A DNA stretch of 64,000 bases from Maribacter sedimenticola (GCF_900188415.1 NZ_FZNV01000003.1:434001-498000), one strand, 5' to 3'; shown: positions 28,961 through 35,861, counted from the stretch's first letter. Numbers and translations: made by a program. Notes: generated from the letters alone by a model not told the origin.

Positions 28961-28994
28961 AATATTTAATTTCTATCGTACTTTTTGGACATTT

Positions 28995-29002
28995 CAAAGG
29001 TA
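28995..29002 (-). promoter_or_regulatory. Putative -7 box (TACCTTTG) for the 118-aa hypothetical
   Basis: Minus-strand TACCTTTG, an exact TAnnTTTG match 34 bases before the ATG at 28960. Confidence 0.4.
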
Positions 29003-29015
29003 CAACTCAAAGTTC

Positions 29016-29023
29016 TATATTTG
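29016..29023 (+). promoter_or_regulatory. Putative -7 box (TATATTTG) for the CvpA-family gene
   Basis: Exact TAnnTTTG match 16 bases before the chosen ATG at 29040. It lies inside the upstream frame extension, which argues against starting at 28863. Confidence 0.45.
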
Positions 29024-29039
29024 TGAAAACACATTACAA

Positions 29040-29564
29040 ATGGGCCTTTTAGATATTTTACTACTATTACCATTGGTCTGGGGTCTTTACAAAGGCTTTA
29101 AAAATGGACTTTTTATGGAATTGGCTTCCATAGTAGCACTAATAGCAGGCATATTTGGGGCCATACACTTTTCATATATTACCGGAAACTATTTATCTAC
29201 CCATTTAGAATGGAATGAACGCAACATGAGTATTTTGGCGTTCATCATTACATTTATCCTAATCATCATTTTAGTAAACCTAGCGGGTAAATTACTGACC
29301 AAAGTGGCCAACTTGGCCATGTTGGGCCTTTTGAATAAAATAGCAGGAGCTATTTTTGGCGCCTTAAAAATAGCCATCATATTAGGTGCTGCATTCATTT
29401 TTTTTGACCGTGTGGACAATACCCTTAACCTTCTTGATGAACAAACAAAAAAAAATTCAATACTGTACCAGCCCATAAAGGAAATTGGCGCCTTATTGTT
29501 CGATCAAGTCCTTAACAATAACGAACATCCCAAAGAATCTACTAACGAGCCTGTTGTCATTTAG
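29040..29564 (+). CDS. CvpA-family membrane protein
   Basis: 174-residue inner-membrane protein of the CvpA (colicin V production) family: four hydrophobic helices across about residues 3-145 and a soluble polar C-terminus. The N-terminal LDILLLLPLVWGLYKGFKNGLFMELAS block and the central GKLLTKVANLAMLGLLNKIAGAIFGALK block are characteristic. The family affects envelope homeostasis; the molecular role is unresolved. The ATG at 29040 was chosen because the longer frame overlaps the divergent hypothetical gene and the promoter box. Confidence 0.9.
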   Translation: MGLLDILLLLPLVWGLYKGFKNGLFMELASIVALIAGIFGAIHFSYITGNYLSTHLEWNERNMSILAFIITFILIIILVNLAGKLLTKVANLAMLGLLNKIAGAIFGALKIAIILGAAFIFFDRVDNTLNLLDEQTKKNSILYQPIKEIGALLFDQVLNNNEHPKESTNEPVVI

Positions 29565-29656
29565 TGTAATTAAAGCACTTATTCCCTTAATTTTGACCTT
29601 TTAACGAATAAAGAACCAAGTATACCGTACAATGCCAAGATTTCTTTAATATTACT

Positions 29657-29677
29657 TATCGATATCCCCTATCGATA
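29657..29677. promoter_or_regulatory. TATCGAT inverted repeat
   Basis: TATCGAT (29657-29663) and ATCGATA (29671-29677) are exact reverse complements with a 7-base spacer ATCCCCT, about 75 bases before the first CAP-domain gene. It could be an operator or a leader hairpin. Confidence 0.3.
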
Positions 29678-29751
29678 GAGAACTTAGAACATTCTCATCT
29701 TACAAACCTACTTCGCTACGCCAAAAAGGCTTTATTACAAAATGACACTAT

Positions 29752-30231
29752 ATGAAAATGAGATTGCATTATGCGGTCGCTGTCCTATTTGTAGTAATTC
29801 TTGGTTCTTGCACCAGTGACCCTGTAGAAGGTTTGCCCTATGTAGAAACAGAGAATGTACTTGATATAGAACTCGACCTATTGGAGATTGTAAACAAGCA
29901 TAGAATTGGTTTAAACATCAATGCGCTTGAATTTAGTGAAGTGGCCTATAAATACGCCAATGTTCACACTGACTATATGATTGCAAAAGGCAGCATAAGC
30001 CATGATAATTTTAGTTCCAGGGCCGCTAAGATCAATTCTGAGATAGAAGTGAAAATGGTGGCAGAGAACGTGGCCAAGGATTATAAGTCTGCCATAGAGG
30101 CCTTTGAAGGGTGGTATTTAAGCAGTAGTCACAAAAAAACAATGGAAGGAGATTTTACCCATACCGGTGTTAGCGTCAAAAAGGATGATTTAGGGAATTA
30201 TTATTTTACGCAGCTTTTTTATAAGCAATAA
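29752..30231 (+). CDS. CAP-domain (SCP/PR-1-like) lipoprotein 1
   Basis: 159-residue predicted lipoprotein (acceptor Cys near residue 20, VILGSCTSD) with one CAP domain (about 40-158). Family landmarks are visible: a first-helix LLEIVNKHRIGLNIN, the HTDYMIAKGSISHDNF segment, MVAENVAKDYKSAIEAFEGW (CAP1/CAP2-like helix), and the closing strand NYYFTQLFYKQ. The His and Glu residues that line the CAP cavity are present. Secreted CAP proteins bind lipids, peptides or metals; the ligand is unknown. A paralogue follows at 30518 after a hairpin-rich spacer. Confidence 0.85.
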   Translation: MKMRLHYAVAVLFVVILGSCTSDPVEGLPYVETENVLDIELDLLEIVNKHRIGLNINALEFSEVAYKYANVHTDYMIAKGSISHDNFSSRAAKINSEIEVKMVAENVAKDYKSAIEAFEGWYLSSSHKKTMEGDFTHTGVSVKKDDLGNYYFTQLFYKQ

Positions 30232-30306
30232 CCTAATTGCAGATAATTTATACACTTTTTGGGATAAAATGAACCCTAAGAGATTTCTTACATATAGATA
30301 TTTCCG

Positions 30307-30332
30307 TTCATCCGTTTTATTTAGCGGATGAA
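30307..30332 (+). other. Hairpin 1 in the CAP-gene spacer
   Basis: TTCATCCG (30307-30314) pairs perfectly with CGGATGAA (30325-30332) around a 10-base loop. It is followed by GTGCGAAAAACC rather than T, so it is not a simple terminator. Confidence 0.45.
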
Positions 30333-30388
30333 GTGCGAAAAACCATACGAAATACACTTTTTTACGATGAAATGACCCATGCACTTGG

Positions 30389-30435
30389 TCGATAAGCGCC
30401 CATTAATGCTAAATTTACAGCTTATCGAGTTTTTT
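30389..30435 (+). terminator. Hairpin 2 in the CAP-gene spacer, terminator-like
   Basis: TCGATAAGC (30389-30397) pairs perfectly with GCTTATCGA (30420-30428), 22-base loop, then G and six T. It could end the first CAP message, or a small RNA containing hairpin 1. Confidence 0.6.
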
Positions 30436-30517
30436 GGCACCTCTATGGATATATTTCTTCCTAACATGATTCTTGGGAGTACTTTTGAATTGTAATTAAA
30501 ATTAAAGTTTCCCAAAA

Positions 30518-31024
30518 ATGAAATTATCCTTACCTACTTTAGCATTGTTCATCATCTTAATGTCCTCATGTTCCAAATATGAAAATTTTGCAGGCTATGA
30601 AGAAGTAAACGAAGAGCCGGCAACAAAGGTTACCTTAGTCAGTTCTGATAAACACAATGCTTTGGAAGCTGAACTGTTTGATATAATCAATACCTATAGA
30701 GTAAGTATTGGCCTAAACGAGATGACTTTTGAAGGTACTACCTATTATTATGCGGGTCTTCATACAGACTATATGATACAAAAAGGAAACACAAGCCATG
30801 CTAAATTTGGGGAACGTGCAGAAAAAATCTCAAAAAGAACAGGCGCCGTATACGTTGCGGAGAATGTAGCAAGAAATTATGATACGGTACAAGAAGCTTT
30901 TGAAGCTTGGATCGATAGCCCGGGACATAGAGTCAATATAGAAGGAGATTATGATTACTCTGCCATAAGCATTAAGGAAAACAACAATGGAGATCTATAT
31001 TTTACACAATTGTTCTTTAGATAG
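30518..31024 (+). CDS. CAP-domain (SCP/PR-1-like) lipoprotein 2
   Basis: 168-residue paralogue of the gene at 29752. Lipoprotein signal with acceptor Cys near residue 18 (LMSSCSKY) and one CAP domain (about 48-167): LFDIINTYRVSIGLNEMTF, HTDYMIQKGNTSHAKFGERAEKI, VAENVARNYDTVQEAFEAW and SPGHRVNIEGDYDYSAIS. Here the SPGHR motif of classical CAP domains is intact, while copy 1 has SSSHKK in its place, so the two have diverged in the pocket. A strong terminator follows. Confidence 0.86.
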   Translation: MKLSLPTLALFIILMSSCSKYENFAGYEEVNEEPATKVTLVSSDKHNALEAELFDIINTYRVSIGLNEMTFEGTTYYYAGLHTDYMIQKGNTSHAKFGERAEKISKRTGAVYVAENVARNYDTVQEAFEAWIDSPGHRVNIEGDYDYSAISIKENNNGDLYFTQLFFR

Positions 31025-31042
31025 TCAAATAATATAGTTTTT

Positions 31043-31073
31043 AAAAAGCCTTTGTTGAACAAAGGCTTTTTTT
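31043..31073 (+). terminator. Terminator of CAP gene 2
   Basis: Stem AAAAAGCCTTTG (31043-31054) and CAAAGGCTTTTT (31060-31071), 5-base loop, running into T. Confidence 0.85.
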
Positions 31074-31132
31074 ATGTCCAAGTTTTAGGTAAGCGCCATC
31101 CGTTTTTATAACTTTCAATTAAAATTATAACT

Positions 31133-31675
31133 ATGAGTATCAGAGCACCCTTTAATCTTAATAAATGGATTGAAGAAAATAGAGCTTCCTTAAAACCTCC
31201 CGTAGGCAATAAAAACCTTTACAAAGATGCCGGAGATTATATTGTCATGATCGTAGCGGGACCCAACGCAAGAAAAGATTACCACTATAACGAAACGGAA
31301 GAGCTTTTTTATCAATTAGAAGGAAATATTGAAGTGCATATTCAAGAAGATGGTAAAAAAAGAACCATGCACCTAGGGCCGGGAGATATGTATCTACATC
31401 CTGCAAAAATACCTCATTCCCCGGTGCGTAAGGAAGGATCCATTGGCTTAGTGATAGAACGAAAAAGAGCAGATATGAATGTTGATGACGGCTTGCTCTG
31501 GTTCTGTGATAATTGCAACCACAAATTATATGAAGCGTACTTTACCCTGACCGATATTGAAAAGGATTTTTTATCTCATTTTAAACACTTCTATAGCTCT
31601 AAAGCATTGCGAACATGTGATAATTGTGGTACGGTAATGCCTGTAGATGAACGTTTTATTGCAAAAGAAGAATGA
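31133..31675 (+). CDS. nbaC: 3-hydroxyanthranilate 3,4-dioxygenase
   Basis: 180-residue cupin dioxygenase that opens the ring of 3-hydroxyanthranilate in tryptophan (kynurenine) degradation or quinolinate synthesis. The catalytic iron site is visible in HYNETEELFYQLEG (about 50-63) and PAKIPHSPVR near 100. The second, rubredoxin-like metal site CDNC near 125 and CDNC near 163 is the hallmark of the bacterial enzyme. Length is normal. The start of the DUF1304 gene overlaps its stop by 4 bp. No kynureninase or kynurenine monooxygenase gene is in the window. Confidence 0.94.
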   Translation: MSIRAPFNLNKWIEENRASLKPPVGNKNLYKDAGDYIVMIVAGPNARKDYHYNETEELFYQLEGNIEVHIQEDGKKRTMHLGPGDMYLHPAKIPHSPVRKEGSIGLVIERKRADMNVDDGLLWFCDNCNHKLYEAYFTLTDIEKDFLSHFKHFYSSKALRTCDNCGTVMPVDERFIAKEE

Positions 31676-32046
31676 TTTTCCTAGCTAAGGTCATAACGAT
31701 TGTGGTAGCCACTATGCATATCTATTTTTTATATCTGGAAATGTTTGCTTGGACAACAAAAGGCAAAAAGGTTTTTAGAAATTTTCCTAGTGACCTTTTT
31801 GAACCCACTAAACAAATGGCCGCAAATCAAGGCCTCTATAATGGATTTTTGGCGGCCGGCCTACTATGGTCCTTATTCATTAACGACCCAGAATGGTCAG
31901 CAAATATAGCGTTGTTCTTTTTGGGCTGTGTAGTTGTTGCAGGGGTATATGGGGCATATTCCGTTGCTAAAAAAATATTTATTGTTCAAGGTATGCCCGC
32001 ATTGATAGGTTTTGTTCTATGGGCAGTCATAAAATATTTTTTATAA
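31672..32046 (+). CDS. DUF1304 membrane protein
   Basis: 124-residue small integral membrane protein with four hydrophobic helices, matching DUF1304: N-terminal VVATMHIYFLYLEMFAW, then NQGLYNGFLAAGLLW near residue 55, and IVQGMPALIGFV at the end. Function unknown in general. It overlaps the dioxygenase stop (ATGA), so the two are translationally coupled here. Whether it helps with kynurenine metabolites, for example in transport, is speculation. Confidence 0.88.
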   Translation: MIFLAKVITIVVATMHIYFLYLEMFAWTTKGKKVFRNFPSDLFEPTKQMAANQGLYNGFLAAGLLWSLFINDPEWSANIALFFLGCVVVAGVYGAYSVAKKIFIVQGMPALIGFVLWAVIKYFL

Positions 32047-32079
32047 ATTCTACCCGTCTATATTACATGATATTCTTTG

Positions 32080-32087
32080 TATTTTTG
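32080..32087 (+). promoter_or_regulatory. Putative -7 box (TATTTTTG) for the ALDH7 gene
   Basis: Exact TAnnTTTG match 37 bases before the ATG at 32125, downstream of the DUF1304 stop. Confidence 0.4.
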
Positions 32088-32124
32088 TAATATATCTAAC
32101 ATTAATTGCTTTAAAAGTTATAAA

Positions 32125-33678
32125 ATGTCAAAAATAGCCTCAGATTTCGGTATTTACGATGCCCTAAAAGTTTTAGGAATAAAGGAGATCAACGAAGGTT
32201 CCTCTACAGGTACCAACAATTTTTCATCCGGTGAAACTATAGCGTCATTTTCACCCGTAGACGGTTCTTTGATCGCCAAGGTTAAAACCACTACTAAAGA
32301 AGATTATGAACAAGTAATGGGCACCGCAACTGCCGCTTATAAGGAATGGAGGACCAAACCTGCACCACAAAGAGGTGAAATTGTCAGGCAATTTGGCGAT
32401 AAACTTCGTGAACTCAAGGAACCGCTAGGGAAATTGGTCTCTTATGAAATGGGTAAAAGCTACCAAGAAGGTTTGGGAGAAGTACAGGAAATGATAGACA
32501 TCTGCGATTTTGCGGTTGGCCTATCCAGGCAATTGCATGGTTTGACCATGCATTCGGAAAGACCGGGACATAGAATGTATGAACAATATCACCCCCTAGG
32601 TGTGGTGGGCATAATATCCGCATTTAATTTTCCAGTAGCCGTTTGGGCCTGGAATACTGCATTGGCATGGATCTGTGGAGATGTTTGTATTTGGAAACCT
32701 TCAGAAAAAACACCCCTGTGCGGCATTGCTTGTCAACATATAGCGGCTACGGTCTTCAAAGAGAATAATTTACCGGAAGGAATTTCATGTTTGATCAACG
32801 GGGATTATACCGTAGGTGAATTAATGACCGGTGATGCCCGTATTCCATTGGTATCAGCAACGGGATCTATACGAATGGGCAAAATTGTTGCCCAGGCCGT
32901 CGCGGCGCGGTTGGGTAAATCGTTATTGGAGTTAGGTGGCAACAATGCCATTATCGTAACTCCAGATGCCGATATTAAAATGACGGTAATCGGAGCAGTT
33001 TTTGGTGCAGTAGGAACAGCAGGGCAACGTTGTACATCTACCAGAAGATTGATTATACATGAATCTATGTATGATAAAGTAAAGAATGCCATAGTCGCTG
33101 CCTATAACCAATTAAGAATAGGAAATCCCTTAGATGAAAATAATCATGTGGGGCCATTGATTGATACGGATGCCGTATTACAATATAATAAAGCATTGCA
33201 ACAAGTGGTCAACGAGGGCGGCAACCTCATTGTAGAAGGTGGAGTATTGGAAGAACAAGGGTATGAAAGCGGTTGCTATGTACGTCCGGCCATAGCAGAG
33301 GCAGAAAACCACTTTAAAATTGTGCAGCATGAAACATTTGCTCCAGTTCTATATCTAATAAAATATTCCGGTGACGTGGAAAATGCCATTGCCATACAAA
33401 ATGGTGTGTTACAGGGACTATCTTCAGCAATAATGACCAATAACCTTCGTGAAGCGGAACAATTTCTTTCCGCTTGGGGAAGTGATTGTGGAATTGCCAA
33501 TGTAAATATAGGTACTTCAGGTGCTGAAATTGGCGGTGCTTTTGGTGGAGAAAAAGAAACAGGTGGCGGTAGGGAAAGTGGCTCAGATGCATGGAAAGTG
33601 TATATGAGAAGACAAACCAATACCATTAATTATACCACGGAACTGCCATTGGCCCAAGGTATAAAGTTCGACCTTTAA
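32125..33678 (+). CDS. Aldehyde dehydrogenase, ALDH7 type (alpha-aminoadipic semialdehyde dehydrogenase-like)
   Basis: 517-residue NAD-dependent aldehyde dehydrogenase. It shows the N-terminal GIYDALKVLGIKEINEG block and MTNNLREAEQFLSAWGSDCGI, both typical of ALDH7 (AMADH/antiquitin). The general-base region is LLELGGNNAIIV near 270, and the nucleophile Cys lies in GTAGQRCTSTRRL near 303. ALDH7 oxidises 2-aminoadipate 6-semialdehyde in lysine catabolism. The neighbouring 3-hydroxyanthranilate dioxygenase might suggest aminomuconate semialdehyde instead, but the family signal favours lysine. The ATG at 32125 (MSKIASDFG) was chosen over a frame extension to 32077 that crosses the -7 box. Confidence 0.92.
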   Translation: MSKIASDFGIYDALKVLGIKEINEGSSTGTNNFSSGETIASFSPVDGSLIAKVKTTTKEDYEQVMGTATAAYKEWRTKPAPQRGEIVRQFGDKLRELKEPLGKLVSYEMGKSYQEGLGEVQEMIDICDFAVGLSRQLHGLTMHSERPGHRMYEQYHPLGVVGIISAFNFPVAVWAWNTALAWICGDVCIWKPSEKTPLCGIACQHIAATVFKENNLPEGISCLINGDYTVGELMTGDARIPLVSATGSIRMGKIVAQAVAARLGKSLLELGGNNAIIVTPDADIKMTVIGAVFGAVGTAGQRCTSTRRLIIHESMYDKVKNAIVAAYNQLRIGNPLDENNHVGPLIDTDAVLQYNKALQQVVNEGGNLIVEGGVLEEQGYESGCYVRPAIAEAENHFKIVQHETFAPVLYLIKYSGDVENAIAIQNGVLQGLSSAIMTNNLREAEQFLSAWGSDCGIANVNIGTSGAEIGGAFGGEKETGGGRESGSDAWKVYMRRQTNTINYTTELPLAQGIKFDL

Positions 33679-33686
33679 AATAGTAG

Positions 33687-33797
33687 ATTAATTCCTTTGC
33701 ATGTTTTAAGCGGTCTTACCGTTTGCTGGCTCATTGGACCAGCTTCCTTGTAGCAGGGTTTGAAGCCCAAGTAGGAAGAACATGCAGAGGAAATTAA
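33687..33797. repeat. ATTAA direct repeats flanking the junction element
   Basis: ATTAA at 33687-33691 and again at 33793-33797 abut the two ends of the 14-bp inverted repeat (33692-33705 and 33779-33792) with no gap. This arrangement is what a short mobile element with terminal inverted repeats and a 5-bp target duplication would leave. The pentamer is AT-rich, so chance is possible. Confidence 0.4.
33692..33792 (+). ncRNA. Candidate structured RNA, compact four-way junction
   Basis: 101 bases that fold almost completely. P1: 14 bp, 33692-33705 with 33779-33792, one G-U. P2: 7 bp, AAGCGGT (33708-33714) with ACCGTTT (33718-33724), triloop CTT. P3: GCTGG (33725-33729) with CCAGC (33739-33743), extended by TC/GA past a bulged C. 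P4: TTCCT (33744-33748) with AGGAA (33773-33777), capped by GGGTT/AGCCC (33756-33760, 33764-33768). Junction linkers are 2, 0, 0 and 1 bases. The wobble pairs (33697-33787, 33710-33722, 33759-33765) are G-U on the plus strand but A-C on the minus strand, so plus-strand transcription is favoured. It lies 13 bases after the ALDH7 stop. I cannot name a family; a palindromic DNA element is the alternative. Confidence 0.55.
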
Positions 33798-33945
33798 ATA
33801 TATTTCTTATCCTTTTTTTCATTCCACTCCTTCATTTATAGTGCTTTAGAAAGCTAGCATTTTATATTTTATAGTGTTTTAAAATCTGTACAACTCACCG
33901 TAAAAATTGTATAATTGGATTTTTGCTACCTGAATAGTTTGCATA

Positions 33946-33983
33946 AAAAAATCTTGTCGACATGATAGAAGACAAGATTTTTT
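33946..33983. terminator. Bidirectional hairpin terminator
   Basis: 13-bp stem 33946-33958 (A5 then ATCTTGTC) with 33971-33983 (GACAAGAT then T5), 12-base loop. It could end the ALDH7 transcript together with the structured element at 33692. Confidence 0.75.
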
Positions 33984-34022
33984 AACCAACTAACTCAAAA
34001 CTTTAAAGGTCATATCAATGCC

Positions 34023-34122
34023 CAATCTTTGTGGGGAGATATATACCTGAAAACTATATTGCAAAAATGCAATAATTAAAGGGGTATACATTTCAACTTT
34101 TCATGTATAAACCCCAAGATTG
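34023..34122 (+). promoter_or_regulatory. Possible structured leader upstream of the OmpA gene
   Basis: CAATCTT (34023-34029) pairs with AAGATTG (34116-34122) and encloses two hairpins: TATTGCA (34057-34063) with TGCAATA (34068-34074) around AAAA, and GGGGT-ATACAT (34081-34091) with ATGTAT-AA-ACCCC (34103-34115, two-base bulge). A second GGGG at 34033-34036 could compete for the CCCC at 34112-34115, giving an alternative long-range pairing. It ends 133 bases before the ATG. Regulatory function is inference. Confidence 0.35.
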
Positions 34123-34255
34123 TACAAATAGTCATCTTTTAAGTATATCTGGAAAATAACCTATAGATTGACTATAAGGCAATTAGCTTTTAAAATTTTA
34201 ACATTGTTAAGATTTTTTTAATACATTGTACATCAAACACTAAACACTATATATA

Positions 34256-35170
34256 ATGTCTAAAACAACCACCAATTTATTATTGATGTTGATTACCATT
34301 GTAGCCGGTACGTTCCTGTATATTTATTTTTGCAGCGAATGTGGTTCATTTACCAAAGAGCCAGCCAAAACCGTTACGGAAACACCGGCAACCGTGGTAA
34401 CTCCTAAAGCCACTTCTTTTCCCTTTGCCATTCAGGGAGAAGGTCTCAATTTTTCCTCGAACGATAATTATAACTTCAACCTTTCATCCAATGATTTTGT
34501 TCAACCTTTAAGTGCTGAAGTTAACACGGGAATTTCAGAACTAAAATCATATTTGGACGGTAACGAAAATCAAATTCTTAATATCACCGGGTATTATACC
34601 AGTGATGAAGAAAACAATACAGCTTTTCCAAATTTAGGACTTGCAAGGGCCAATTCCGTTAAAAACGACTTGGCTTCTAAAGGCGTCTCAACAAGCCAAA
34701 TCAATACTTTGGGCAAACTTATGGATGATATGGTCGCTAAAGACGGTATATATTATGGTCCGGTTTCATTTGATCTTGACACTAAATCAGAAACGGCGGA
34801 TGATGAACTTAAAGCTCTTTATGATGCTATCCAGGCCGATCCCCTTATCCTATATTTCAACACCGCTCAAGCATCAATTACGCTAGATGCGGCACAGCGT
34901 CAAAAAATTGCCGATATCTCTAAATATCTTGATAGAGTAAAGGGAGCACAAGTTGACATTGTAGGCCATACCGATAACACCGGAAAAGCCAGCACCAATA
35001 TGAGATTAGGTTTGGACCGCGCAAATTTTGCCAAAGACTACCTATTAAAAAATGGTATATCTGAAGATAAGATCATAACATCCTCAAAAGGTCAAACTGA
35101 TCCAATTGCCGATAATGCCACTGAAGAGGGCAGGGACAAAAACAGAAGAACCGTTATTACTTTAAAATAA
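34256..35170 (+). CDS. OmpA-family peptidoglycan-binding protein
   Basis: 304-residue protein anchored by one N-terminal membrane helix (about residues 6-26, LLLMLITIVAGTFLYIYF). It has a degenerate first OmpA-like domain (about 75-165, with NLGLARANSVKNDLASKG) and a complete C-terminal OmpA domain (about 200-304, with VDIVGHTDNTGKASTNMRLGLDRANFAKDYL and the closing GRDKNRRTVITL). The intact domain has the Asp and Arg used to bind diaminopimelate of peptidoglycan. A double OmpA arrangement without a barrel suggests a wall-tethering protein. The helix-hairpin-helix gene follows 31 bases later. Confidence 0.9.
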   Translation: MSKTTTNLLLMLITIVAGTFLYIYFCSECGSFTKEPAKTVTETPATVVTPKATSFPFAIQGEGLNFSSNDNYNFNLSSNDFVQPLSAEVNTGISELKSYLDGNENQILNITGYYTSDEENNTAFPNLGLARANSVKNDLASKGVSTSQINTLGKLMDDMVAKDGIYYGPVSFDLDTKSETADDELKALYDAIQADPLILYFNTAQASITLDAAQRQKIADISKYLDRVKGAQVDIVGHTDNTGKASTNMRLGLDRANFAKDYLLKNGISEDKIITSSKGQTDPIADNATEEGRDKNRRTVITLK

Positions 35171-35201
35171 ACATACACTAATCTCCTAAATTAAATTAAA
35201 A

Positions 35202-35801
35202 ATGAATTTTGAAACTATGAATATTTGGTGCTGGATCATTCCAGCTTTAGTTGGAATCATCTGTGGTATCCTGGGCTATTTGATCGGCAAAGGTTCAAAC
35301 AACGAAATTGATAATTCTGCAGAAATCTCAACGCTAAAAGCAAGTAACAGCAAATTACAAGCAGACTTGGATGCGTGCAACAAAAAAGTCATTGCCGCCA
35401 GTAAAACAGTAGAACCGTCACCGGTGGCCAAAAGTGCTCCAAGCACCAATTTAGGTGCCACTGCAGCTTCTTTTGCAGCTGGGGCAGCAACAAGTTCCAT
35501 TGCTTTTGATGCTGCTGCGGCCAAGGCTGTATATGGAAAAACCATTAAACAGGACGATTTAAAAATTGTTGAGGGTATTGGTCCTAAAATTGAAGGCATG
35601 TTCAAGGACCATGGTATTAAAACATGGAAAGCACTATCTGAATCTACCGTAGCGGACTGCCAGAAAGTATTGGACACCGGCGGTAAAAGATATAAAATTC
35701 ATGACCCTGCCTCTTGGCCTATGCAGGCAAAAATGTGTTATGAAGGTAAATGGAAAGAACTTGCCAAATGGCAAGAAGAACATAAACATGGCAAACTGTA
35801 A
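35202..35801 (+). CDS. Membrane-anchored protein with C-terminal helix-hairpin-helix domain
   Basis: 199-residue protein: one N-terminal membrane helix with a glycine pattern (about 8-28, WIIPALVGIICGILGYLIG), a coiled-coil stretch (about 40-65), an Ala/Ser/Pro-rich linker (about 66-105), then a helix-hairpin-helix-like domain (about 118-185). The domain contains KIVEGIGPKIEGMFKDHGI and DPASWPMQAKMCYEGKWKEL. The GIGPKIE hairpin resembles the DUF4332/RpL21-like HhH modules; DNA binding is not established for them. It is co-directional with the OmpA gene and probably in one operon, so it may act at the inner membrane as its partner. Confidence 0.82.
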   Translation: MNFETMNIWCWIIPALVGIICGILGYLIGKGSNNEIDNSAEISTLKASNSKLQADLDACNKKVIAASKTVEPSPVAKSAPSTNLGATAASFAAGAATSSIAFDAAAAKAVYGKTIKQDDLKIVEGIGPKIEGMFKDHGIKTWKALSESTVADCQKVLDTGGKRYKIHDPASWPMQAKMCYEGKWKELAKWQEEHKHGKL

Positions 35802-35823
35802 CCACTGTTCAATAGCGATAATA

Positions 35824-35858
35824 AAAAAATCCCGATTCATTGAATCGGGATTTTTTAT
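35824..35858. terminator. Bidirectional hairpin terminator
   Basis: 15-bp stem 35824-35838 (A6 then TCCCGATTC) with 35842-35856 (GAATCGGGA then T6), loop ATT. It serves the OmpA-HhH unit and the converging desaturase gene. Confidence 0.88.
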
Positions 35859-35861
35859 ATC

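Larger units (their letters stand above)
33679..34255. other. 577-base non-coding region with several RNA-like folds
   Basis: The only long gene-free stretch in the window. From left to right it holds a four-way-junction element flanked by ATTAA direct repeats (33687-33797), AT-rich sequence, a bidirectional terminator hairpin (33946-33983), a three-way-junction-like fold (34023-34122), and the AT-rich promoter region of the OmpA gene. I see no convincing open reading frame in it. Confidence 0.7.

Noticed and set aside
28863-29039. 59-codon N-terminal extension of the CvpA-family protein
   Set aside because: It overlaps the divergent hypothetical gene and both promoter boxes, and CvpA proteins begin directly with the first membrane helix.
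31672-32046. Treating the DUF1304 gene as a kynurenine-metabolite transporter
   Set aside because: Only the 4-bp overlap with the dioxygenase gene links them; the family has no proven transport function, so it stays a conjecture in the findings and not in the call.
33699-33785. A tRNA-like look: GCATGTT and AACATGC as a 7-bp acceptor stem with three inner hairpins
   Set aside because: The closing stem continues to 14 bp, the first hairpin has a 3-base loop, there is no T-loop next to the acceptor strand and no canonical anticodon arm of 5 bp plus 7-base loop. It is not a tRNA gene.
34203-34231. TTG-N18-TACATTGT as the OmpA gene promoter
   Set aside because: The -7 part deviates from TAnnTTTG at the last two positions and the region is extremely AT-rich, so the match is too weak to list.
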